The position numbers and the translations under genes are program-made. 64,000 nt of DNA, from the NCBI GenBank assembly GCA_012932295.1, contig JAAONU010000017.1, positions 2,418,001-2,482,000 on the forward strand. Direction: 5' to 3'. The notes beneath the pieces are model-generated. The model saw only the letters and a program-made list of their open reading frames with translations. It was not told the origin of the DNA and ran no database searches. Of the stretch, positions 1 through 12,000 are shown piece after piece; the stretch's first letter is position 1; each line of letters opens with the position of its first letter. This DNA is from Cyclina sinensis. Taxonomy: Eukaryota; Mollusca; Bivalvia; Venerida; Veneridae.

Positions 1-560
1 TGATTGCTGCAATCATTACTCACTGTATGAACAAACAATTGTCTGTATTTATTATTCATTCAGTCATGTCTCTGTATCCTTGTTTCAAGTTGCCACATTA
101 TCATGACTGCCAGTATGAACAAACAATTGTCTGTGTTTGTTATTCTTTCAGTCATGTCTCTGTATGAAAAAGCAATTATCCTTGTTTCAAGCTGCCACAT
201 TATCATGACTGCCCGTATGAACAAACATTTGTCACTGCTTGTAATTGCCACAGTCATGATTTTCTGTATGAACAAATAATTTTCACTTCATGATAATCAA
301 CACATTACTCTCTGTATGAACAATTATCACTGACGATCATTTTCTTGGTCAGTACTTTAACATATCTTTACTCTGCTTGTATGCACAAACAGTTTGTAAA
401 TGTCACTCACCATCATGAGTTTATGAATGCATTAAACATTGTTCAGGTTTGTGATAGCAACAAATATGACATTCTCTATGAACAAACATTACATTCTCAA
501 TCTAGTAAACAACTCTGCTTCTTTTTAATTGCATCCAAGATTGAAGTTATTTCTGCACTT
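1..560. repeat. degenerate tandem repeat
   Basis: The block TATGAACAAACAATTGTC and variants recurs near 27, 113, 214, 272, 315 and 476, alternating with TTCAGTCATGTCTCTGTAT and CCACATTATCATGACTGCC. Spacing is irregular (roughly 45-100 bp). It runs off the left edge. No coding signal. Confidence 0.7.
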
Positions 561-1574
561 TCTTTCACAGGCAGTGGTTAGAATGTAAAGAGGTAATGAT
601 GTAGGAGTTTTTGTCATAATTACTTATGATTGCCTCCTTAGGAAGATTCCAAAGTAAAAGATGTCAAAGTAGTTTCAAGATTTTGATAATCCTCTTCACT
701 GTCTTCCCTTAAATATCTAACGAAAAATGCGCTTCTCTCTAAATGCTTTAAGACGTTCGATAAGTTATTGCATTATTTTGTGCCAAGAGCAACACTCTTG
801 AAATGCGGAAACAGATTCAAACATAAGGTGTAACACTATTTGGCATGAAATATATATTTACCACAGGTGTTCTGTTGCAGTCAGGTGTTCTTGCAATTAG
901 CCGTGATTAAAAAAATTCTAGAAAATAAGCGAACTTTCAAACAAACCAGGTGTTATAATAAAGGAAACTATACAATGGAGTCTGACTTCTGACTTAAGGA
1001 TACAATTTGATATGTTAATGAGACTGGTAAGCAATTTTCGAAAGAGCTGAGGCTCAGTCACACTGTTTTTGTTGGTACTGTAATTGTGCTAATAAATGCA
1101 CAGTCATGTAAAGGTATCCCAAAAGGAAATGCTGATTATAGTTAATATTGTTTTCTGTCAGTGACATGATGATTCTCTCAGTTTAAACAAAATTCTTTAA
1201 CAAAATGGTGCATTGCTGTGGGATGTCATGTCAGGGCTGTCATGAATCTTGCAGTTTGATTAAAAAAAAACATTTTCAATCAAATGCAAAAAATGAATGG
1301 CGTATGGTGTTCTTTTAGTGCCATTATGATTTGTCTGCTTCGCCTCTAGGAGCTTTGTGGTACATACATACGGTAAGTATATAAAAAAAGGAAGCTGGAA
1401 ATGCAGTCACAGAATATCTGAATATTGTTGTGCTTAAGCTATAAAAATGGACATTTTTTTTTTCTTGACCAAATGATTGTTTCTGAGGCCAGTCTTTCCT
1501 AAATTTAGAAGCACCTTCTGTTATTCACAAAATGAAAACACACAAAAAAAACTGATTTCCAGTTCAAAGTTTTT
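561..1574. other. intergenic, nothing recognised
   Basis: AT-rich sequence with short homopolymers. No exon, RNA gene or clear repeat seen. Confidence 0.6.
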
Positions 1575-3557
1575 AGCTCACCTGTCACGCAGTGACAGAG
1601 TGAGCTATTAGGATACCCTTGTGTCCGGCGTCCGTCGTCCGTCCGTCGTCCGTCGTCCGTCGTCAACATTTTCTTTAAATGACATCTCCTCCTAAACCCC
1701 TGGCCCAATTTTAAAATAACTTCATACTAATGGTCCTTAGATGTCCCTTTACTAAGTTTGCTCAAATGGTTCCGGTCCAATGCACAATATGGCTGTGAGG
1801 CCCTAAAAGGTGTTTTTAAAATGGAAATTTCAAAAATCTTCTTGTCTGAAATAACAAGGCCCAGAGCTTTCATATTTGGTATGAAGCATCATCTAGGGGA
1901 CCTCTGTCAAGTTTGCTCAAATCATGACTTCCGGGGTCAAACTGGTTCAGCCCGGGGGTAAATAGATTTTACTTAGAATTTATATAGGAAAAACTTCAAA
2001 AATCTTCTTCTCCAGAACCACAAAGCCTGGCGCTTAGATATTTTGCATGTAGCATTAACTAGTAGACTTCTACCAAGTTTGCTCAAATCATGATCCCCGG
2101 GGTCAAGTTGATCCCGCCCGGGGGTCAGTTAATTTTATATAGAGTTTATATAGGAAAAACTTCAAAAATCTTCTTCTCCAGAACCACAAAGGCTAGAGCT
2201 TAGATATTTTGCATGTAGCATAACCAAGTAGACCTTAACCAAGTTTGCTCAAATCATGATCCCCGGGGTCAGATTGACCCCGCCCCGGGGGTCAATTGAT
2301 TTTATATAGAGTTTATATAGGAAAAACTTCAAAAATCTTCTTCTCCAGAACCACAAAGCCTGGAGCTTAGATATTTTGCATGTAGCATTAACTAGTAGAC
2401 TTCTACCAAGTTTGCTCAAATCATGATCCCCGGGGTCAAGTTGACCCCGCCCGGGGGTCAATTGATTTTATATAGAGTTTATATAGGAAAAACTTCAAAA
2501 ATCTTCTTCTCCAGAACCACAAAGCCTGGAGCTTAGATATTTTGCATGTAGCATTACCTAGTAGACCTTTACCAAGTTTGCTTAAATCATGATCCCCGGG
2601 GTCAAATTGAGCCCGCCCCATAGTCAATTCATTTTATATATAGTTTATATAGGAAAAACTTCAAAAATCTTCTTCTCCAGAACTGCAGGCCTGGAGCTTA
2701 GATATTTTGCATGTAGCATTAACTAGTAGACTTCTACCAAGTTTGCTCAAATCATGATCCCCGGGGTCAAATTGACCCCGCCTGGGGGTCAGTTGATTTT
2801 ATATAGAGTTTATATAGGAAAAACTTCAAAAAATCTTCTACTCCAGAACCAGAAAGCCTAGAGCTTAGAAATTTTGCATGTAGCATGACCTAGTAGACCT
2901 TAACCAAGTTTGCTCAAATCATGATCCCCGGGGTCAAATTGACCCCGCCCCATAGTCAATTCATTTTATATATAGTTTATATAGCCATCTGATCTTAGTC
3001 TGCAAAGTTTGCTTCGGTCTTCCCAACTGCTGAGTTCAGTACGTACAGTCCATGGTCTGTGGATCACCTATCTTGTGTGTCATAACGTGCTCTCAAATTC
3101 TGTACTGGTACAGAATTTACCAACACAGGTTAACTGCATACCATTATGTAACTTAAATACTGTCTCAAAATAGCATATACCCTAACACAAAAGTCACTTC
3201 TAGACTGTACATTTCTGAAGGAAACTACCTTCAGCCAAAATGAAAACATTACACCTGTTTCAGATATCCATATTTCAATTTGTACTTCATACAATAGTTT
3301 CATGTTAACTTACAAAGAAAAAAAAAATGTATCGAAAGTCTAATGACTTTGAAATGTTAACATTTTCCATGTATTTATCATCTAGACGAAATGAGGTAAA
3401 CTGGAAATTATTAAAACAGTTCATGTAAAGTTAAAACTTCACCAATCAGCAAGTGTGGACACATGCCCTTCTTTCACCAATTCTCTCCTCATTATGTCTA
3501 CAATATCGTTTCATGGTCTATCAGGTGAGCGATTCAGGGCCATCATGGCCCTCTTGT
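1575..3557 (+). mobile_element. pearl-like element A, 166-bp tandem core
   Basis: After TTTT comes a 5' stem-loop (AGCTCAC ... GTGAGCT with inner TCAC/GTGA), then a (CCGT)n-like stretch at 1629-1662. About seven tandem copies of a 166-bp unit follow: TAGGAAAAACTTCAAAAATC recurs at about 1986, 2152, 2319, 2485, 2651 and 2816. A 550-bp single-copy stretch precedes the 3' end CAGGTGAGCGAT, the palindrome GGGCCATCATGGCCC and CTCTTGT. Stem-loop, microsatellite and repeat core are the plan of bivalve 'pearl' non-autonomous elements (Helentron-related). No ORF of its own. Confidence 0.8.
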
Positions 3558-4617
3558 TTTTATAATATTGTAGATATAACATTATAAAATTAAAAGAACA
3601 TAAGCTGTTTTCCAGATAAATCTCTGATACAAGATAATACTTATGATATTTCCTGAAGGTTGTCCAAGATTTATTGCTAACACAAAACATGATTTGTTTA
3701 AATAAATAATTCTGGAAACAGCTTCTTGTGAAGAATAACTTCCATGCGGTGTTTTTTTCTGGAGTAATTTATGTTAAATATTTATGAAATAATAATGGTA
3801 TCTAGGTCATATATTTCACCTTTTTGGTCTAGGTTGGTAGTGGTGTAAGATCTTTTTTTCCCCCAATTATCGTTAACTTGTTTTCCATACTTTGAAAGTT
3901 CTGGAGGAGCAATGGAGGGGTTAGAGTGGACTCCTGATCCAGAGGTTATAACTGTTTCAGATCTCAGACCATTATGTCACAAAGTGTAAAACAAATATAT
4001 ATGCAACCATATTGAAAGTACTATATATATATTATACAGGAACTGTCTGAGATTTTTTTTTCCTATATGAGTTTTTCTCCTTTGTAAAGGGATTAAGTTA
4101 TGCTTGTTTGGAAAAAAGAAAAAGAAAGGCTGGGGCATGGGTTTATTTATTCTGTAAAAGTGTTTTATTATTATTTGATTTGTGTTTAATATGTGAAATT
4201 AAACAGTTTTAGGGAACTGTATTCAGTAAATGAACAAGTTCCTTTTATAATAGTAATTTAAAGAGAAGGTCTAGTTAAGTATACTGTCGCCCTTACTGGA
4301 AAAGGTGAAACCTCTTTTCGCTTATTGGACAGCTCTACTCTGTTTACTTTGAGTTCCAGACCATATGTACCAGGCACACAGGTATTCATTAATTCTTTAT
4401 CTAGCAGGTGGTTCACCAACTGGTCTTGTAAGAGCATTCTAAACCCTTGATGGAACACCAAACTGCAACCTTTTACTTGGGCTAGTGTAGGTCTATTGAG
4501 CTTTGGAAGTCATAATTTAAGGGCACAGTCGGATATTTAGTTATTCACAAGTACTTGGACTGTGTACAGTCTAATCTCCATCAAGAAACGGTAAACTAGA
4601 GTACTACTTTTACACAC
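3558..4617. other. intergenic, nothing recognised
   Basis: AT-rich DNA between two repeats. No exon-like reading frame with splice sites and no RNA gene seen. Confidence 0.6.
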
Positions 4618-4855
4618 CTCAAGTGGTCAAGTGGTTTAATTCACTGACTTTAGATCACATTATCTCTCACTGATGGGTGGTCATAAGTTCAAGCCCTGTT
4701 ACTTACCATTACAATTTTGTGGGAGAAAGTTTGCATTTTCATACGGGGAATGTGAATCTGGTTCTGCTCCTTCCCAAGAACGATGGTTAGGTAAACTGCC
4801 GACTTGATATGATGACGTTAAACTCAATTACACCAAACTAATAAAAGTATAACAG
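4618..4855 (+). mobile_element. tRNA-derived SINE
   Basis: A-box TGGTCAAGTGG at 4624 and B-box GTTCAAGCC at 4688, about 64 bp apart as in a tRNA, lead a non-coding body with CTTCCCAAGAACGATGG and TTAGGTAAACTGCC and an A-rich tail. The body resembles the stretch at 24545-24655, so both belong to one family. Confidence 0.65.
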
Positions 4856-4929
4856 AAACATCAGTCCCGTCTTTGTTTTACTGGATACAGTGTCACTGTG
4901 CAACTATGAAAGATGGTATTTATGGGAAA

Positions 4930-5622
4930 ACAAGAGCTGTTACTGGAAATTGACATATGCCCCCGAAATGTAGCTTTGAAATGAAACTGAATATGCCTGT
5001 GGAAAAGAGATCAGACAAAAAATAGAGCATTAACTGAAGGTAAATGGTAAAGTAATATTACCTGCTTCAGATTCTTATATGAAGCTTGAAGACATAATTA
5101 TTCATTGAAATAGAAAGCTGTGAGTTTTGCCTTGAATGTGAACAATATTGTTTTATTCCCAACCCCTACTGATGTTTATATATAACAAGGCTTGGTGACA
5201 AACATTCTACAAATAAAATCCCCCAAGCGGTTTTGGAGATGTAGGTTGGACAAGATTTTAATATAGAAGTTATAGTAAAAAAATGACTAAGGGCCCATAA
5301 CACTGCCAAAAATAATTCAACCAGAAACTCCTGACGATTTACACAGCTAGGTTTGGTGACAAACATTCCTGTGAAGTTTCAATGAAATCCTCCAGTGGTT
5401 TTGGAGATGAAGCATGGACACCTGATTTTATTATAGAAGTTAGAGTAAAAAAGGACTAAGTGCCCATAACTCTGCCAAAATTAAATCGAGTGGAATCTCC
5501 TGACAATATGCACAACTAGGCTTGGTGACAAACACTCCTGTTAAGTTTCAATGAAATCCCTCTAGCGGTTTTGGAGATGGAGCGAAGACAAGATTTTACT
5601 AGATAGACGACTTCGGGGGCAT
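4930..5622 (-). mobile_element. pearl-like element B, ~160-170-bp units
   Basis: Read on the minus strand it starts TTTTTTATGCCCCCGAAG at about 5622 and ends AGCTCTTGTTTT at 4930. Three tandem units share TTGGTGACAAACA (5192, 5352, 5522) and GGTTTTGGAGATG. Same end signals as the other pearl-like elements but no long (CCGT)n. Confidence 0.65.
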
Positions 5623-8600
5623 AAAAAAATCCAGTTCATCACTGATTCAGAGAATTGATGTAAGTTAGGACTGATCTGTTTCCAGTTTGACAGATGGGAA
5701 GTTTCAGCATACAGTTAGGCATGTTTGATTAATCACAAGTACTTTGCACTGGGGAATTATACAATCATAGTGTTAAGCATAATCTTGAAATTACGCCTTA
5801 CTAAGATTATGAAGTTTGATTTACTACAAGTTTAAGGTAAGTAAGGCTTGTTTGATAAATCACAAGTCTTTTACATTGTGAAAGTTACAGAATTATACAG
5901 TTAGGCATTATCTTTGTTACACCTTACCCAGATAAGATAAACAGATAGATGAGGGAATCTGTCAGGTAGGCTGTGTAATGGTATGTAGGAAGGTAATCTG
6001 GACACAAATTACTGCTGATAAGCCATTTATCTAATCAGAAACAATACAAAGGGGATAACAGTGTGCAGATGGTACCTTTAAATTTAAGGCATAGTGGTTT
6101 TAGAAAATGGCAGAAATTTGTTTTGTTTTAGAAATTTGTAATCATGTTCATTCCTTTTTATCTTTTGAAAAAAAAATATATTTCATCCAAAAAAAACATG
6201 AGTTACACAGACATATAGAACTTATTGAATTGAGATTTAGTGCTCTGAAGCCAGTGGGGGTGCCTTTTGCAAAATAGAGCCATCATTCTGCAATGTATTT
6301 TTATGGACACTAAATTACACAAAATTCTGCAATTCTGAAATGGTTTGCAATGAATGTGTTAAAATCAACACTGTCTTGTTTAAGATATTTGTACTTACAA
6401 AGGAATTTTTGTTTATTTGATTAAATCAGATTTTTAAGATAGCAGTATATCACACCTTTGCATAAATTTGGTATTTATGTATATTACAAGTAAATAAATA
6501 GGTATGACCTGAGAGTTTAACCTTTGATAAAACTCTTATGCAGGCCATAAATCATGTGTTAGTTGCTTTAAGTGCTTTGATTTATACAGTAAAACAAACA
6601 TTGATTTTTGAAAGCTTAATTTGACCTTCTTTCTAGCAGGTTGTGTCTGTATAAAAATTGTCTTCATTAGCAAAGAAGGGTAAGAAGATGCAGTCCTGTT
6701 TTTAAAAAACGAGATATCCCTTCTCATCCAATCTTCTCGTCACCACAGGAGATGGTCCAGATCACTGGCTTGGTAGTTTAGCCATGTTTCGGAATTAACT
6801 CCCTTTATCATATTATATGGCTTGTTTTACTTTGTCACTTAAGATCTGTGTTGAAACTTATATGCAATTCATGAATTGCATTTTCATATGATTTGGGGTT
6901 ATTGTTACAGAATTTAACCAGTAATTTGTCAAATTACTAACATAATGAGTTGGAACTTCAAATTATCTCCCTTTATAAATTGATTTGTTTTTATATGAAT
7001 TATATTAGTATTTGATTGTTAATGACTGACATTTTTTTTAAGATTCAGAATATGCTTGTTAGGTATGAAATGCCTCTGACCTTTGCATTAAGGACCGTGC
7101 TAAAGCTTAAAATTTTCTCTTTCATTGTTTTAGTAAATTGTCATCTGGAAGTCAAGTCCTTCAATGTGTAAAATAAGCAACAGTAAAATATAATATATCA
7201 TTTAAGTATGCAAAAAGGATAGAAGATATTTTTGCTGATCTCATATGACTCCTATAATTGAAAATACAAAAATATTGAATTCAAGAAAAGTTCTTTGCTA
7301 TGAAAGAAATCAAGAAGTTAAATTATTGATAATTATTATTGATTTAATGATACGATTCGTAAAAAGTAGATTCTTTATGTGCCGATGTCAGATGTATAAA
7401 TGGACTGGTTAATTACAATTATTAAATGAGACTTTTTGTCAATGACTGGTCATAAATACGAGTTTCATTAGAGAGGACATCGCAAGAACAAGATGCCGTG
7501 TTTGAACTTGAACGGCAATTTTAATTACAGAGGATGTATTGATCTGCTGTTTATTTATTTATGGTACACATGTAAACCAAACGTTAGCTGACCTTTTATT
7601 GTATTCAAGTTAATAGATGTCACTGTTTGTAGCTATTTCTTTAAGAAAGAAAATACACAAGTGTCTTTTGTTTGCAAGATATTAGTTTAGAGTTGGTGTA
7701 ATGTTGAAAATCAGAAAAGTTTGTGGTATATAATGTTCTGTTTACATTTGAAATTTTTTCTTCAATTGTGGGATAGAAAAATATTTGAATGGTTGTTTTC
7801 TTAAGATTATAAGAAGTACCTTGTTCTTCTATCTTATAAGTATTGGATTAAAGTTAAGAAGATTTGTTAGATAGTTGGAACAGTCAAACTGGGCCCCTCA
7901 TGTCAAAACATGACCCACTCGGGATGTGATTGATTTTTATAGTGGAAATCATTTTGCTATTGATTTTCCAACTATGAAGCAATATTAACTTTTGGGATAA
8001 ATCTAATTTGAAGGTGCGCTGTGGAATTTTTAATCTGTGAGCTTGTTCAAATTGTATGAATCTTTAATATTCAAGGACTCTTTAAGGTCTTAATATGTTA
8101 TTGGAATTTAAGGCACATCAATGAATGAATGTTTGTTATTAAGTTTTGTGAATAGACATATGAAAAAGTAATGGGACTTGTAGTAAATTGTAGATGTGAA
8201 TCATTTGGTGTGACTCTTTTTTCAATGTAAAAGTTACAATTTTCAAAATTCAGATCTATTTTTAGAAGTCCTTTAACAATAGGGAAGTTTTACAATTTGA
8301 CAGTTTGATAAATCTTAACTTGTATCCTAGTCAGTGTGGATTTCTATTGAATTAATAAGGTTCTGTCAAGTGTTTCAGATGTCATAAAGTTCTAATTACA
8401 ATGTTTGATTGTTTACTCATGGATAGATAAACTTGGGATATCGGTTACCCATCTTATATGATATTTGTGATACTAGTTAAGATCGCAGGATGGGTGATTG
8501 GAATTTATCAGTCGCAAATCAAGCTGAAGAATTACTAGATATGTAATAAGCTAATTTGCTTTTCCTGGATAAACGTGATTATCGAATAAGGCAAAACTCA

Positions 8601-8996
8601 GCCACATTTGTCAATTTCGCTGACTTAATACGTTCATAATTTCATGATGTTCCAAAATCAAAAGGAATGATTTTACATCTTAACCATGTTTGTTGCAAAG
8701 AGCTGAACTTTTAAGAATGTGTATTATTTTTTTCTGTGATATTTTATAAGCTCAGAAGCTGACATATTTTTCATTATAATAGAATATTGAATCTTCACGA
8801 TTGATGTATTCTTAGTTGAATTGTACCGTAGTGTTGAAATATTGTGTGTAGCTTTTTTTTCGGAGAAATTCAGATAGCTGATTGACATTATAGTGAAGAG
8901 ACATTTTCAGTTTCAAAATTACCAGAATCTTGGATTATTTGGAGGAAAAATAACTAAAGTGCACTTAAGTACATAAGTAGTAATTTAAAGTTCATT
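5623..8996. other. region upstream of Homer exon 1
   Basis: About 3.4 kb with no recognised gene or repeat. It should hold the promoter and 5' UTR of the transcript starting with the exon at 8997, but no TATA box or initiator stands out. In-frame stop at 8955. Confidence 0.5.
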
Positions 8997-9088
8997 ATGA
9001 AAACTGATATGATGAATTCAGTATCATCTACACCAGTGACTACAACGGGAGCTTCTGTACTCAGGAATTACAGTTTCCGACTTGTCAG
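8997..9088 (+). CDS. HOMER: Homer exon 1: N-terminal extension, start codon
   Basis: ATG at 8997 has an in-frame TAA at 8955-8957. Thirty codons and two bases (AG) follow, up to a near-perfect donor, AG|GTATGTAAGT. AG plus the first G of exon 2 gives Arg, then EQPIFS, the exact start of the Homer EVH1 domain, so phase and donor both fit. The 31 residues are Ser/Thr-rich and end NYSFRLVR. Known Homers normally start Met-Gly just before EQPIF. I found no ATGGG|GT exon between here and exon 2, but a second promoter cannot be excluded. Confidence 0.7.
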
Positions 9089-12000
9089 GTATGTAAGTGA
9101 AGAGTACCAAAGTACATGTAAAACACAAACTTCATTTTTAAGAGGTGAGTCTGGAAAAAATGTCAATTTTTTGTTACAAAAAAATAAATTTTCATTATTT
9201 TCTTAATTGATTTAGGTGTTGGCTGGACTTTGCATATCTGCAAGAATATTTTAACTATTACTGAAAAGGAAATTGAAAGTTGTGATAAAATGTTTTTTTT
9301 TTAGACTTTAATGTCCTTTTAAAGTGTAGCATTTTACATTGATTCCTTGTTTCATAAACAGCTAGTTCATGGCCATATTTGTCGATGTATGTTATTTGGT
9401 TTGCCTGTACAGTTGTTTTAATTGAAGGCTTAGTCTTTGGTCCCCTCACTGCATAATTATGTCAGCTAAAAGTGAGTCCAAGGTGAGAGCACTTGGCGCT
9501 GGATTCACCATTTCAAAGCCTGAGTTATGTTTATAAAGACACCACAGATTAACATAATCATTATCCATTGTTTGAAACGCCATGTCTTACCGTTTTTCTG
9601 CTTTTAATTGTTTTTTGCAAATGGTTATCTTCATGCCCAGATACATGCTACGTCTGGTTTTAATGGTTTTATGTCCAAATTGAATTCCGCTTGCAGTTCC
9701 TTTATTAGTTCGAGCACAAAGGGTGAACTTTAAGTGCATCCCCATGCACAGAAAACTGAAATCAGCTGTTTTGATTTCTTGATAATCCCATTATCAGGGC
9801 TTCTGTGATTTTCTTGTGATAAATGATAATCGGATTTAGTAATTCAGTACACCTTCTAATTTGATTAGATTGAAAAGAAATTTGAAAAAGTCTGTTCAAT
9901 CTGTAGATTGCCTTTGTCAGAATAATTACACAGTCCATTTCCTTTGTACAGACATATTACTAAATGATTGCCTTGTTTCACCTGATTACCATGTTTTGTT
10001 TAGAATTAAACACATACACCATTGCAGGTGCTTTTTGAGGTTTCCGTAAATAGCAGGTGCAAAACATGCAAGATGTCTGGTGATTAAAGTTAGGCTAACA
10101 GATTTTGTAACAGAATTATTTTATATATGAAGTTTCAGTTCACTGATACAAAATTGACTGGTATGTCATAAAGCGTAACCTCAAGATCTTTCGATTTCTA
10201 GGATTGTAGAATAAATGCCCACTTAAATGCTCTCTCGCATCGATCACACCCCCATACCTTTATATTCACACCCCAGGGGACATGCATTTTGTCCAATCTT
10301 GATTCAAAACTTCATCTTGTGTAATCTTTTAAAATCACCCTGATGTTTTAATTACCTTTCAGCCAAAAAATGTATTAAAATGTGTTGAATTATTTTTGAG
10401 AAATATTGAATTAATTGAAAAAAAGCAGGGCTTTTTTTTTTACAGGTAGGGGAAGGGCCCTTCCATTAAATTTGGGAAAAATCAATGTGGTATTTTTGCA
10501 AAAGAAGAACGAAAAAAATTCATGTAAATTGAATTTTAGGGTAAAACTGCATGATTTTTAAAGAATTTTCCTGAGGGGAAGCGCCTGTTAATGGCCCCTG
10601 CTACAGCAGGAAAAAAGCCCCGAGTAGGATTTATTTTTTAGCTCACCTGTCACGTAGTGACAGAGTGAGCTTTTCTGATCACCTTTTGTCCGTCGTCCGT
10701 CGTCCGTCCGTCCGTCCGTCCGTCCACAATTAGTTTGTTAACACTCTAGTGGTCACATTTTTGCCTCAATTGTCATGAAACTTGCACGGGATGTTTGTCT
10801 CATTGATATCTCGGACGAGTTCGAACATGGGTTATCAGGGTTGGAAAACTAGGTCACAGAGCCCAAATATAGAAAAACCTTGTTAACACTCTAGAGGCTA
10901 CTTTTTCAGTCCAAATATCCTGGAAATTTGTCAGAAAGGTTCTATTGATGATTTCTAGCTCAAGTTCAAATATGGGTAATCTGGGTTCAAAAACTAGGTC
11001 ACAGAGCCCAAAAATAGAAAAATCTTGTTAACACTCTAGAGGTTACATTTTCAGCCCAAATAATCTGGAATTTTGTCAAAAAGGTTGTTTTGACAATTTC
11101 TAGGTCAAGTTCAAATATGGGTCATCTGGGGTCAAAAACTAGGTCACAGAGCCCAAATATGGAAAAACCTTGTTAACACTCTAGAGGTTACATTTTCAGC
11201 CCAAATAATCTGGAAATTTGTCAGAAAGGTTGCTTTGACAATTTCTAGGTCAAGTTTAAATATGGGTCTTCTGGGGTCAAAAACTAGGTCACGGAGCCCA
11301 AATATGGAAAAACCTTGTTAACACTCTAGAGGTTACATTTTCAGCCCAAATAATCTGGAAATTTGTCAGAAAAGTTGCCTTGAGGATTTCTAGATCAAGT
11401 TCGAATATGGGTCATCTGGAGTCACAAACTAGGTCACAGAGTCCAAATATGGAAAAACCTTGTTAACATTCTAAAGGTAGCAATTTCAGTCCAAATAACG
11501 TGGAAATTTGTCAGAAAGGTTCTATCGATGATTTCTAGCTTAGTTTTGAATATAGGTTTTCTGGGGTCAAAAACTAGGTCACAGAGCCCGAAAGTAGAAA
11601 AACCTTGTTAATCCTCTAGAGGTTACATTTTTAGTCTAAATGTCCTTGAAATTTGTCAGAAAGATTGTTTCAAAGATTTCTAGCTCAGATTTGGATATGG
11701 GTTATCTGGGATCAAAAACTAGGTCACATGGTTCAAATATGTAAAAAACTTTTTAACACTCCAGAGGTTACATTTTCAGTCCAAATATCTTGGAAATTTG
11801 TCAGACAGGTTTTCTTGATGATTTCTAGCTCAAGTTGGAGTATGGGCCATCTTGGGTCAAAAACTAGGTCACAGAGCCCAAATATGGAAAAAACTTGTTA
11901 ACACTCTAGAGGTAACATTTTAATTCCAAATAACCTGGAAATTTGTCAGAAAGCATAATTCTATGGTTTCTAGGTCAAATTTGAATATGGGTCATCTGAA

